NCBI RefSeq assembly: GCF_030409415.1
Contig: NZ_JAUFPW010000032.1
Location: 124,001 to 188,000, forward strand
Origin: Pedobacter aquatilis
Lineage (GTDB): Bacteria > Bacteroidota > Bacteroidia > Sphingobacteriales > Sphingobacteriaceae
Direction of reading: 5' to 3'
Length of the DNA stretch: 64,000 nt
The position numbers and the translations under genes are program-made. The first letter of the stretch is position 1. Every line of letters begins with the position of its first letter. Below the pieces are notes generated by a model that was given only the letters and a program-made list of their open reading frames with translations, ran no database searches and had not been told where the DNA came from. Positions 53,677-62,125 of the stretch are shown here, piece by piece.

Positions 53677-54597
53677 TTAGTGTCTGGTATCGTTACCATG
53701 ATAAATACTCAAGTAACTTTCATATCTCGAAACCGCAATTTCATCATTATTTACCGCCTCAATTACCGCACAACCAGGCTCATTTACATGGCGGCAATTA
53801 TTAAAACGACAATTGTGTGAAGTTTGGAAAATCTCTCTGAAAAAATGTCCCAACTCTTCTTTTTCAATATCAATTACACCTAATTCTCTAATACCAGGCG
53901 AATCGACAATGAAACCACCTTGTGGCAGTTCGAACATTTCGGCAAAGGTTGTGGTATGTTGCCCCTTATCGCTCCAATCAGAAACTTCGCCGGTACGTAA
54001 ATCTCTATCGGGTAATAAAGCATTAATTAAACTTGATTTCCCAACGCCCGAGTGCCCAGAAATTAAGGTAATTTTATCAGTTATAAGTTCTTGAATAACC
54101 GGAATATTTATCCCTTTTAACGCAGAAACTTGGTAACACGGATAACCTATGTTTTCGTAAATATCTTTAAATTCTTGTAATATTTCTAAGCCCTCTTTAC
54201 TAAACAAATCCAGTTTATTAAAAACCAAAACAGCAGGCACATCATAAGCCTCGGCAGTTACTAAAAACCGGTCAATAAAACCTAAAGATGTTCTTGGCGA
54301 AGCCAATGTAACCACCAGAATGGCCATGTCTAAATTAGCCGCCAAAATTTGAGCCTGCTTGCTTAAATTAATCGATTTGCGGATAATGTAATTTTTACGA
54401 GGCAATAATTCGTTAATTAAACCTTGCTCGCTATCTCTCTCAAAATCGAATTTCACACGGTCGCCTACAGCAATCGGGTTAGTCGTTTTAATCCCTTTTA
54501 TTCTAAATTTACCAACAATCCGGCAGTCGTAACGTTCGCCATTTTCGGCCAAAACACTGTACCAACTCCCTGTAGATTTAATAACTAAGCCTTGCAT
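53677..54597 (-). CDS. rsgA: Ribosome small-subunit biogenesis GTPase RsgA
   Basis: 306 aa from the ATG at 54597; a longer frame runs 59 codons upstream, but a -7 element lies just before this ATG and the extension has no homology-like features. OB fold (1-75), circularly permuted GTPase with NKLD 127-130, P-loop GHSGVGKSS 181-189 and DSPG 232-235, then a zinc site C263, C268, H270, C276. It matures the 30S subunit. First gene of rsgA-dtd-mazG, spaced 54 nt from dtd. Confidence 0.96.
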   Translation of the reverse strand: MQGLVIKSTGSWYSVLAENGERYDCRIVGKFRIKGIKTTNPIAVGDRVKFDFERDSEQGLINELLPRKNYIIRKSINLSKQAQILAANLDMAILVVTLASPRTSLGFIDRFLVTAEAYDVPAVLVFNKLDLFSKEGLEILQEFKDIYENIGYPCYQVSALKGINIPVIQELITDKITLISGHSGVGKSSLINALLPDRDLRTGEVSDWSDKGQHTTTFAEMFELPQGGFIVDSPGIRELGVIDIEKEELGHFFREIFQTSHNCRFNNCRHVNEPGCAVIEAVNNDEIAVSRYESYLSIYHGNDTRH

Positions 54598-54605
54598 ATT
54601 TACAA

Positions 54606-54613
54606 CAAAGGTA
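54606..54613 (-). promoter_or_regulatory. -7 element TACCTTTG of rsgA
   Basis: Exact TAnnTTTG on the reverse strand, 8 nt from the ATG at 54597. Supports the short start and a very short or absent leader. Confidence 0.55.
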
Positions 54614-54984
54614 ACTAAAAGGATGGAAGATGTAAGTTGTAAAATCGAAGATGAATTGATTAAGATTTGGAAAGCAAAACCTTTATCTAATCTTAAAGTT
54701 AGTCCTGCTTTTTGCTTTATTCCGCTGAGCTTCATGCTCGCTACAATCAGGTTTAAAATGCAAAGACAGTACAAGAAACAAAGTTTTCACTGCATAGTGT
54801 CGCAATTTTAACTAGAGTAAAGTGGAATGCACAAATTCTATCTTTTATATACCTAATTACAAAGATTTCTCGGCTTCGCTCGAAATGACGGATAAACCTA
54901 AATTATTCTTTTTGCAACTAAATTTTGTTGAAAACCTAAATTAAAAATATTGGTTACAAGCAATATCTTCGTTTAAACCAAGCC

Positions 54985-55431
54985 ATGAAAAATTTTAAAA
55001 TTATCGGTATTTCGGTAAAAACAACAAATCAAAACAATCAGGCAGCAACAGATTTAGGCCAACTTTGGGGCAAGTTCTATAATGAACAAATCTTTAATAA
55101 AATCCCTAATAAAGAAAGTGATGATGTTTATGCCATTTATAACAATTACGAAAGCGATTACACCGGAAAATACACGGCCATTATCGGACAACGCGTAACT
55201 TCAATAGATGATATTCCTGAAGGGATGGTTGGCAAAGAGATTAATAACGAAACCTTAAAAAAATATATTGCAAAAGGCGAAATGCCAAATGCTGTGGTAG
55301 AAATATGGAAAGAAATTTGGAATGCTGATGCTAATTTAAACAGAACTTACATTGCCGATTTTGAAGTTTATGATGCTAAATCTCAGCAGGGTGAAGATTC
55401 TGAAGTAGAGATTTATATCGGGATTAGGTAA
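54985..55431 (+). CDS. GyrI-like / AraC-effector-binding protein
   Basis: 148 aa stand-alone SHV fold. The ISVKTTNQNNQAATDLGQLWGKF opening, YAIYNNYESDYTGKYTAIIG near 50-69 and the late VYDAKSQQGEDSEVEIYIGI strand match the GyrI-like small-molecule-binding family (AraC_E_bind). Such domains bind drugs or lipophilic ligands; no DNA-binding domain is attached. A TATCTTCG word lies 13 nt before the ATG. Confidence 0.87.
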   Translation: MKNFKIIGISVKTTNQNNQAATDLGQLWGKFYNEQIFNKIPNKESDDVYAIYNNYESDYTGKYTAIIGQRVTSIDDIPEGMVGKEINNETLKKYIAKGEMPNAVVEIWKEIWNADANLNRTYIADFEVYDAKSQQGEDSEVEIYIGIR

Positions 55432-55454
55432 AGGCTAATTGCTTATTTTTCCGT

Positions 55455-55572
55455 TGGTTGAAACCAACGGCAATGAATTTTGAAAATGCAAATAGCATTT
55501 ACCATTTTATTACATGCCGATTAGTAACCAAGACTGGTTGAAACCAACGGCAATGAATTTTGAAAATGCAAA
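55455..55572. repeat. 38-bp direct repeat pair
   Basis: Identical 38-bp units at 55455-55492 and 55535-55572, 80 bp apart, each beginning TGGTTGAAACCAACGGCAAT. The first unit forms the hairpin CCGTTGGTT-GAA-ACCAACGG with its flank. Confidence 0.85.
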
Positions 55573-55910
55573 AAAGCAAATAGTGGTTAACATTTCATTG
55601 CAGGCTGCTTTAGCTGCCTGTTATTTTATAATGTATAAGGGCTTTAGCCACCTCTAGCTTTATAAACCTATTGAGTGGCAAGAAACTCAAATAATGCCAC
55701 AAACCTAATTTGGCTAAACCTGACAGACGCGAAAATACTTTTTGTTGCACTAAAATTAAATAGATTGCAGCAAAGTTCTTCTTCGCAATGACGAAAATTT
55801 AAGGTAGCACAGAAATCAAAAAGATTGCAGCAAATGGCAGGACTGCTGTAACCGAAGTGGACAGAACCTTGCTTTTCAAATTATTTTTTGTAGTACCTTA
55901 TTCATTCCCT

Positions 55911-55974
55911 TCGTCATTGCGAGGCACGAAGCAATATATTAGCAAGGAGATTGCTTCGTGCCTCGCAATGACGA
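55911..55974. repeat. Perfect 25-bp inverted repeat, GTCATTGCGAGG family
   Basis: Arms 55911-55935 and 55950-55974 are exact reverse complements around a 14-bp loop and contain GTCATTGCGAGGCACGAAGC. Single copies occur at 37550-37575 and, varied, at 25653-25690. Confidence 0.88.
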
Positions 55975-56122
55975 AATGCCACACAACATCAACTAATAAA
56001 ACCCAATTTAGTTTCGAGTCCAAAAAATAGCGTTATTTCATTCAGTTAAACGTTTTATTAGAATATTTTCAAATAAATTTTAAAATTGTTTGCATTTAAG
56101 AAAAATAATCATCTACTTTACG

Positions 56123-56137
56123 GTGTACAAAGTACAC
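56123..56137. promoter_or_regulatory. Palindrome at the presumed thr transcription start
   Basis: GTGTAC-AAA-GTACAC, six perfect pairs, 9 nt upstream of the leader ATG and just after the candidate -7 word. Could be an operator or a 5' mRNA hairpin. Confidence 0.4.
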
Positions 56138-56146
56138 AAAGAAACT

Positions 56147-56212
56147 ATGACTTTTAACACTTCGATTATTACAACGATTATTATTACCACCGGGATAAAC
56201 CAGCGGGGCTAA
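56147..56212 (+). CDS. thrL: thr operon leader peptide
   Basis: 21 codons plus stop. Six codons are Thr (positions 2, 5, 9, 10, 14, 15) and six are Ile (7, 8, 11, 12, 13, 17), so 12 of 21. The core reads IITTIIITTG and the peptide ends QRG. This is the composition of the E. coli thrL peptide, also 21 residues with runs of Thr and Ile. It precedes a strong terminator and thrA. When charged Thr or Ile tRNA is scarce the ribosome should stall here and let an antiterminator form, allowing transcription of thrABC. Confidence 0.85.
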   Translation: MTFNTSIITTIIITTGINQRG

Positions 56213-56243
56213 TTTGTTGTAAATTGAATTAACATAAAACACA

Positions 56244-56280
56244 AAAAGCGTCCCGACACAAATCGGGGCGCTTTTTTTTT
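56244..56280 (+). terminator. Attenuator terminator of the thr operon
   Basis: AAAGCGTCCCGA / TCGGGGCGCTTT, 12 pairs with one G-U, loop CACAAA, then nine T. It lies 32 nt after the leader stop and 77 nt before the thrA ATG. The word CGGGA at 56191-56195, within the leader's end, can pair with TCCCG (56251-56255) in the terminator's 5' arm, a possible antiterminator. Confidence 0.88.
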
Positions 56281-56356
56281 AAACCGAAAACCATAGAAAA
56301 TTGCACAAACCATTGATTAACAAGCAAAATTGCAAGATTCATTAAAACCAAAAACA

Positions 56357-58804
56357 ATGAAAGTATTAAAATTCGGCGGCACATCCGTAGGTTCGGCCGA
56401 GAACATTAAAACGCTGCTAAACATAGTAGCCAAAGAAAAATTACAAAGCAATCCGATAGTTGTATTATCGGCAATGAGTGGCGTAACCAATTTGCTAACC
56501 GATATGGCTGAAAAAGCCGAGCGAGGCGAAGATTACGATACCGGAATTAAGGAAATTGAAGCTAAACATTTCGCAGTTATCCGTTCGCTTTTACCGGCAG
56601 CAGCGCAAAATCCGGTTTTTACGCGTTTAAAAATTTTCTTTAATGAATTAGAAGATTTGCTGCAAGCTGTAACCAACCTTAAAGAGTTAAGCTTGCAGAC
56701 CAAAGACCAGATTTTAAGCTACGGCGAGCGTTGCTCTTCTTTTATGATTGCGCACATCGCATCGCAACAATTTGCGGAGGCTTTGTATGTAAATGGCGCC
56801 GAATTTATTAAAACGGACAGCAATTTCGGACAGGCAAAGGTTGATACCGAGCTAACGGAAATGCTGATTAACGATTTCTATCAGGCAAACAAAGATAAAG
56901 TGCTTTTCGTAACAGGTTTTATTGCCAGCAATGCAGCAGGCAGAGTGACTACGCTTGGTCGTGGTGGTTCTGATTACACCGCAGCAGTTTGGGGCGCCGC
57001 TTTAAATGCAGAGGAAATCGAAATCTGGACTGATGTAAATGGCATGATGACTGCCGACCCACGCATCGTTAAAAAAGCTTTTTCTTTACCAGAATTGAGC
57101 TATACCGAGGCAATGGAATTGAGTTATTTCGGAGCGAAGGTAATTTATCCGCCAACGATGATTCCAGCTTTTATGAAGAAAATTCCGTTGGTTATAAAAA
57201 ATACTTTCCAACCAGATTTTGCAGGAACTTATATAAAAAGCGACGTAAAAGCATCTAGTTTGTCGATAAAAGGCATTTCATCCATCGACCACATCAGTAT
57301 CATCAACCTTACAGGTAGCGGTATGGTTGGAAAGGCTGGTTTTAGTGGCAGATTGTTCTCTCTACTTTCTCGCGAACAGATTAATGTGGTTTTGATTACG
57401 CAATCGTCATCAGAGCATAGCATTACTTTTGCTGTAAAACCTACAGATGCGGGTCAGGCAATTGCATTAATTAAAAAAGAATTTGAACTGGAGTTAGATG
57501 CCAATAAACTGGCTTTACCCGAAGTAGAAAATAACCTTGCCATTTTAGCCATTGTTGGCGAGAATATGAAACGTACACCAGGAATGAGTGGCAGATTGTT
57601 CAATGCTCTAGGTAGAAACGGTATCAACGTTAGGGCTATTGCACAAGGTTCATCAGAATATAACATTTCAGTAATTATCAGCGCAGCTGATTTATCAAAA
57701 GCAGTTAATGCCGTTCACGATGCTTTCTTTACCGATTTAAAACGTACGTTAAATATTTTCTGTTTAGGCACTGGAAACATCGGCAAAACTTTGTTTAATC
57801 AGTTAAAAGAGCAAATGCCTTTCCTGGCTGCCAATAACGATTTACAGGTTAAAGTTGCAGGGATTAGCAATACCCGAAAAATGATTTTTAATCCAGAAGG
57901 ATTATCGCTAGAGGATTGGGAAAATGAGCTAAATCACAATGGCGAAAAAGCAGATTTGGCTGGTTTTGTAGAGCGGATGAAAGTCCTAAACTTGCCTAAC
58001 TGCGTTTTTGTTGACAATACCGCAGCCGAAGGGCCCATAGCTTATTATCAAGGTGTTTTCGAAAGCAGTATTTCAGTGGTTACTTGTAATAAAAAAGGGA
58101 ACTCGGCCGATTTTGCTCAGTACAAATCGTTTAAAGATACTGCCCGCAAATTTGGTGTCGATTTTTATTATGAAACCAATGTTGGCGCAGGTTTACCGAT
58201 TATCCGTACCCTAAAAGAGCTGATGATGAGTGGAGATAAAGTGGCCCGAATTGAGGCAATTTTATCTGGAACAATTTCCTATATCTTCAACAATTTCAAA
58301 GGCGAAGCTGGTTTTTACGAAACTGTTAGAGATGCTCAGGAATTGGGTTACACAGAGCCAGACCCACGCGACGATTTGAACGGAAAGGATTTTATGCGTA
58401 AAATGTTAATTCTCGCTCGTGATGCAGGCTACCCATTAGAGGCGGATGATGTAAAAATTGATAATATTTTACCTGAAGCTTGTTTAAACGCAACTTCTGT
58501 TGAAGATTTTTATGAAGAATTACAGAAAAACGCAGCCTACTTTGAAAATTTGAAGAATCAAGCGGCAAACGATGGAAAAGTTTTGCGCTACATCGGTAAA
58601 CTAGAAGATGGCAATGTAGAAATCAGCTTGCAAATGGTTGATGATAGTCATCCTTTCTACATGCTTTCTGGAAGCGATAATATTATTTCCTTCACTACAG
58701 ACAGATATAAATCTCGCCCGCTTGTAGTAAAAGGCCCAGGTGCAGGCGCTGAAGTTACTGCAGCTGGTGTTTTCGCAGATATTATAAATGTGGGAAGCAA
58801 TTAG
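56357..58804 (+). CDS. thrA: Bifunctional aspartate kinase / homoserine dehydrogenase
   Basis: 815 aa from the ATG at 56357; an upstream TTG (56330) lies close to the attenuator T-run and is less likely. Aspartokinase domain (1-about 290) starts MKVLKFGGTSVGSAENI and has GRGGSDYTAAVWGAAL near 207-222; two ACT domains (about 310-460) include GMVGKAGFSGRLFSLL and MSGRLFNALGRNGINVRAIAQGSSEYNIS; homoserine dehydrogenase (about 465-815) has FCLGTGNIGKTLF and YYETNVGAGLPII. It catalyses the first and third steps of threonine synthesis, with feedback through ACT domains. Confidence 0.98.
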   Translation: MKVLKFGGTSVGSAENIKTLLNIVAKEKLQSNPIVVLSAMSGVTNLLTDMAEKAERGEDYDTGIKEIEAKHFAVIRSLLPAAAQNPVFTRLKIFFNELEDLLQAVTNLKELSLQTKDQILSYGERCSSFMIAHIASQQFAEALYVNGAEFIKTDSNFGQAKVDTELTEMLINDFYQANKDKVLFVTGFIASNAAGRVTTLGRGGSDYTAAVWGAALNAEEIEIWTDVNGMMTADPRIVKKAFSLPELSYTEAMELSYFGAKVIYPPTMIPAFMKKIPLVIKNTFQPDFAGTYIKSDVKASSLSIKGISSIDHISIINLTGSGMVGKAGFSGRLFSLLSREQINVVLITQSSSEHSITFAVKPTDAGQAIALIKKEFELELDANKLALPEVENNLAILAIVGENMKRTPGMSGRLFNALGRNGINVRAIAQGSSEYNISVIISAADLSKAVNAVHDAFFTDLKRTLNIFCLGTGNIGKTLFNQLKEQMPFLAANNDLQVKVAGISNTRKMIFNPEGLSLEDWENELNHNGEKADLAGFVERMKVLNLPNCVFVDNTAAEGPIAYYQGVFESSISVVTCNKKGNSADFAQYKSFKDTARKFGVDFYYETNVGAGLPIIRTLKELMMSGDKVARIEAILSGTISYIFNNFKGEAGFYETVRDAQELGYTEPDPRDDLNGKDFMRKMLILARDAGYPLEADDVKIDNILPEACLNATSVEDFYEELQKNAAYFENLKNQAANDGKVLRYIGKLEDGNVEISLQMVDDSHPFYMLSGSDNIISFTTDRYKSRPLVVKGPGAGAEVTAAGVFADIINVGSN

Positions 58805-58882
58805 AACAAAGAAAAGAGATTTTAATATAATTGATTTTGGGGCGAGGTCTTTAATCCTTGTTCCTTCATCCTTATTCCAATT
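58805..58882. repeat. thrA-thrB gap, eroded word-type inverted repeat
   Basis: AACAAAGAAAAGAGATTTTAA on the left and CCTTGTTCCTTCATCCTTATTCC on the right; marginal words match those in the VWA-AAA+ gap (42532-42619). Confidence 0.5.
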
Positions 58883-59815
58883 ATGAAAGATAACATAAGA
58901 GTTTTCGCTCCTGCAACCGTTGCCAATGTAGTTTGTGGTTTCGATGTATTGGGTTTCGCCGTTAACGAACCTGGCGATGAAGTGGAAATGCGTTTAACCG
59001 ATACACCAGGCGTTAATATAAAAAGAATTACTGGCGATGATGGTAAATTACCTTTAGATGCTGCAAAAAATACAGTAAGCGCAAGTGTTCAGCATTATTT
59101 ACAGCACATTAACCGATTAGATGTTGGGGTAGAAATCGAGTTGCATAAGAAAATGCCAATTGGTAGCGGTCTTGGTTCTAGCTCAGCAAGTACGGTAGCA
59201 GGCTTATACGCCATAAACAAATTGATGGGCGATTTATTAACCGCCAAAGAATTGGTTCCTTTTGCGATGAAGGGCGAAGAACTGGCTTGTGGTTATGGCC
59301 ATGCCGATAATGTTGCGCCCGCCATAATGGGTGGTTTTGTTTTGGTTAGAAGTTACGAACCACTTGATGTAATTTCTCTGCCTACACCTGCAGGTATGTA
59401 TGCCGCAATTGTTTATCCGCAGGTTGATGTGCCCACTAAAGATGCCCGTCAAATGATTCGCAGTAAGGTATTTTTAAAAGATGCAGTAACCCAATGGGGA
59501 AATGTTGCAGGCTTGGTAAGTGGATTATTCATGAATGATTTCGACTTAATTGGCCGAAGCATGAAAGACGTTCTGGTTGAACCAACCCGCTCTATCTTAA
59601 TTCCTGGCTTTGAAGAAATGAGAAGCATAGCAATGGAAAATGGTGCAATCGGCTTCGGAATTTCTGGTTCAGGACCATCGGTTTTCGCTTTAACTAAAGA
59701 TGAAGAAACTGCTAGAAAAATAACCAAAGCACAACAACAGCATCTTCACAAAATTAATATTAATAGCAAAGCTTTTGTTTCTTCGGTAAACGCCGAGGGA
59801 CCGAGGGTATTGTAA
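58883..59815 (+). CDS. thrB: Homoserine kinase
   Basis: 310 aa. GHMP kinase that makes O-phosphohomoserine. ATP-binding GHMP motif PIGSGLGSSSAS at 92-103, N-terminal APATVANVVCGFDVLGFAV (10-28) and C-terminal GAIGFGISGSGPSVFAL near 250-266. Cytoplasmic. Middle gene of thrABC, with inverted repeats on both sides. Confidence 0.97.
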   Translation: MKDNIRVFAPATVANVVCGFDVLGFAVNEPGDEVEMRLTDTPGVNIKRITGDDGKLPLDAAKNTVSASVQHYLQHINRLDVGVEIELHKKMPIGSGLGSSSASTVAGLYAINKLMGDLLTAKELVPFAMKGEELACGYGHADNVAPAIMGGFVLVRSYEPLDVISLPTPAGMYAAIVYPQVDVPTKDARQMIRSKVFLKDAVTQWGNVAGLVSGLFMNDFDLIGRSMKDVLVEPTRSILIPGFEEMRSIAMENGAIGFGISGSGPSVFALTKDEETARKITKAQQQHLHKININSKAFVSSVNAEGPRVL

Positions 59816-59823
59816 GTTATAGG

Positions 59824-59874
59824 TAATAAGTTTTACGTTGTAAGTAGATTAGTTCTAAAACGTAAAACTTATTA
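59824..59874. repeat. Perfect 16-bp hairpin between thrB and thrC
   Basis: TAATAAGTTTTACGTT (59824-59839) and AACGTAAAACTTATTA (59859-59874) are exact reverse complements around a 19-bp loop. Belongs to the AAGTTATAAG/ACGT word family of 255-333 and 15563-15664. No T-run follows, so it is unlikely to stop transcription fully. Confidence 0.88.
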
Positions 59875-59896
59875 CTTAGAACCTAAAACTTAACTA

Positions 59897-61204
59897 ATGA
59901 AACTATACTCAACCAACAATAAAGATTTACGTGTTTCTTTCAAAGAAGCCGTTTTTAACAGCATGCCGCAAGATAAAGGTTTGTACATGCCTGTAGAAAT
60001 TCCACAATTGGATGCGGAATTTATTGAGAACATCGAACAATATTCTTTACCCGAAATTGCATTTCAGGTTGCATCAACTTTGTTAAAAGATGAAATTCCA
60101 GCAGAAGATTTGAAAGCCTTGATTGACGATGCCATCAATTTTGAAGCGCCTGTTGTAAAGCTTGATGATAAAACTTTTGTGCTGGAACTTTTCCACGGGC
60201 CATCATTAGCGTTTAAAGATTTTGGTGCTCGTTTTATGAGCCGCGTTATGGCCTTTTTCTTAAAAGATGGCGAACAATTATTAGATGTTTTAGTCGCGAC
60301 ATCTGGCGATACAGGTGGTGCAGTTGCGCTCGGTTTCTTAGGCGTACCGAATACGAGGGTTACAATTCTTTATCCAGAGGGAAAAGTGAGTCCGATACAG
60401 GAGTTGCAATTAACCACCAACGGACAAAACATCAGAGCTATTGAAGTGAAAGGTACTTTTGATGATTGCCAGGCTTTAGTTAAACTGGCTTTCGCCGATG
60501 ATGAACTGAATGCTAAATTCCGTTTAACATCTGCTAATTCTATTAATATTTCCAGGTTAATCCCGCAAACCTTCTATTATTTTAACACTTATGCGCAGCT
60601 GAAAAAACAAGGCTTAAGCGAAATAATTTTCTCCGTTCCGAGTGGGAATTTTGGAAACATCGGCGCTGGTTTATTAGCCTACAAATTAGGTTTGCCTGTA
60701 AAAAAATTTATTGCTGCAACCAATATAAACGATACCGTGCCCCGCTTTTTAGAAACTGGTGTTTACGAAACCAAACCATCTACCCAAACCTATTCAAATG
60801 CTATGGATGTAGGCGCACCGAGCAACTGGGTTCGCATTATGGACTTATTTAACCAAGATGTAGATGCTTTGAAAAAAGTGGTCACTTCTTATCGCTTTAA
60901 TGATGATGAAACTCTCGCAGGCATTAAAGAAATCGATACTAAATTTGATTACGTGGCCTGCCCGCATACCGCGATTGCATATTTGGCAATTGAGCAATAC
61001 AGAAATGAAAATCCACATGATGCAAGTGCTGATGTATTTTTATCAACCGCTCATGCATGCAAATTTCCAGATATTTTCCCTGTGGACATTGCCGCTAAAA
61101 TCGAAATACCAGAGCAAGTGCGTGCTTTGGAAAGTAAGCCACACTATGCTGAGAAACTAAATATAGATTTTGAAGGCTTTAAGCAATATCTTTTAAAAGG
61201 ATAA
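59897..61204 (+). CDS. thrC: Threonine synthase
   Basis: 435 aa. PLP enzyme that turns O-phosphohomoserine into threonine. The PLP lysine is K107 in FHGPSLAFKDFGARF; ATSGDTGGAVALGF near 134-147 binds the phosphate, and SVPSGNFGNIGAG near 247-259 is also conserved. N-terminal MKLYSTNNKDLRVSFKEAV is typical of the longer (E. coli type) enzymes. Last gene of thrABC; I found no clear terminator right after it. Confidence 0.97.
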   Translation: MKLYSTNNKDLRVSFKEAVFNSMPQDKGLYMPVEIPQLDAEFIENIEQYSLPEIAFQVASTLLKDEIPAEDLKALIDDAINFEAPVVKLDDKTFVLELFHGPSLAFKDFGARFMSRVMAFFLKDGEQLLDVLVATSGDTGGAVALGFLGVPNTRVTILYPEGKVSPIQELQLTTNGQNIRAIEVKGTFDDCQALVKLAFADDELNAKFRLTSANSINISRLIPQTFYYFNTYAQLKKQGLSEIIFSVPSGNFGNIGAGLLAYKLGLPVKKFIAATNINDTVPRFLETGVYETKPSTQTYSNAMDVGAPSNWVRIMDLFNQDVDALKKVVTSYRFNDDETLAGIKEIDTKFDYVACPHTAIAYLAIEQYRNENPHDASADVFLSTAHACKFPDIFPVDIAAKIEIPEQVRALESKPHYAEKLNIDFEGFKQYLLKG

Positions 61205-61338
61205 TAATTATTGAACTCTTTAAAAAATTTTGGTTTGCTAATATGAAATAAAAACCTGTTCACTGGCCATAGGATTCATGGGATATTTAAAATAAGAGAA
61301 ACAAATTATTAATTTAGATGTCCTATTGACAAAACCGT

Positions 61339-62079
61339 ATGCCAATGACTATTAAGGAAATTCAAGATTCAAGCGCAGACTTATACAGCAAAGCCTTACC
61401 CCATGTTTCTATTGACTGCGTAGTTTTCGGATTCAAAGAAAATAGGTTAAATGCTTTAATGTTAAAATTGAAGGGTGAGGAAAATTGGATGCTTCCAGGT
61501 GGTTATATTTATAAAAATGAAGCACTTGATGATGCCGCAAAACGCATCTTATTTGAAAGAAGCGGTGCTGATAAGATTTTCTTGAATGTATTTAATGTTT
61601 TCGGAAATTTAAATCGATCTGAAGCATTCTTTGAAGATTACAATGATGATTTGTGGCACAAACAACGTTTTGTAAGTATTGGCTATTATGCTTTGGTCGA
61701 TCACACAAAAGTTACGCCTGTATTAGATGCTTACTCAGATAAATGCGAATGGGTTCCAATTGACAAACTCCCCGGTATGATTATGGATCATGGAGACATA
61801 TTAAAAAAAGCACTAATTACTTTACGGGAGCAAATAAGTTATAAACCTATCGGATATAATTTATTACCCGAAACATTTACAATGCCCGAACTACAAGCAT
61901 TATATGAAGCAATATTAGGTGAAAAATTAAACCGTGGTAATTTCTACAGAAAAATAATGCGCTATAATATTCTGATAAAACAAGATGAGTCTAGAAAAGG
62001 TGGTGCACATAAAGCGCCTAATCTTTATCGCTTTGACCAAGAAAATTATCAAAAAGCCTTAAACGGATTTAATTGGTAG
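61339..62079 (+). CDS. NUDIX-winged-helix regulator, NrtR-like
   Basis: 246 aa. N-terminal NUDIX fold (about 20-150) with GGEENWMLPGGYIYKNEALD region; the Nudix box reads G-x5-E-x7-R-ILFERSG, lacking the REUxEE glutamates needed for hydrolysis. The C-terminal half (about 165-240) is a winged helix: LLPETFTMPELQALYEAILGEKLNRGNFYRKIMR. This layout matches NrtR/AraR-type regulators of NAD or pentose genes, in which the NUDIX half senses a ligand. Follows thrC by 134 bp. Targets unknown. Confidence 0.9.
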   Translation: MPMTIKEIQDSSADLYSKALPHVSIDCVVFGFKENRLNALMLKLKGEENWMLPGGYIYKNEALDDAAKRILFERSGADKIFLNVFNVFGNLNRSEAFFEDYNDDLWHKQRFVSIGYYALVDHTKVTPVLDAYSDKCEWVPIDKLPGMIMDHGDILKKALITLREQISYKPIGYNLLPETFTMPELQALYEAILGEKLNRGNFYRKIMRYNILIKQDESRKGGAHKAPNLYRFDQENYQKALNGFNW

Positions 62080-62083
62080 CAAT

Positions 62084-62117
62084 AAAAAAAGCCGAAAGAA
62101 ATTTCGGCTTTTTTTAT
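62084..62117. terminator. Bidirectional terminator
   Basis: AAAAAAAGCCGAAA-GAAA-TTTCGGCTTTTTTT: perfect stem closed by a GNRA-type tetraloop, T-runs on both strands. Serves the NUDIX regulator (plus) and the S74-like gene (minus). Confidence 0.92.
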
Positions 62118-62125
62118 TGCGATTA

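Larger units (their letters stand above)
55432..56146. other. Repeat island upstream of the thr operon
   Basis: About 715 bp without genes. In order: a 38-bp direct repeat (55455-55492 and 55535-55572), a GCTTTAGCTGCCTGTTATTT patch, pieces of the dispersed element (55712-55890), a perfect 25-bp inverted repeat (55911-55974), AT-rich sequence with a candidate promoter (TTTG 56089-56092, TACTTTAC 56114-56121) and the palindrome GTGTAC-AAA-GTACAC. Confidence 0.7.

Noticed and set aside
54598..54774. 59-codon extension of RsgA
   Set aside because: No family homology by eye, and a TAnnTTTG element sits inside it just before the ATG at 54597.
55432..55990. Possible CRISPR array in the repeat island
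   Set aside because: Repeat units differ in kind, only two identical 38-bp units occur and no cas genes are near.
56330..56356. TTG start of ThrA, nine codons upstream
   Set aside because: ThrA homologues begin at the MKVLKFGGTSVG segment, which has its own ATG at 56357.
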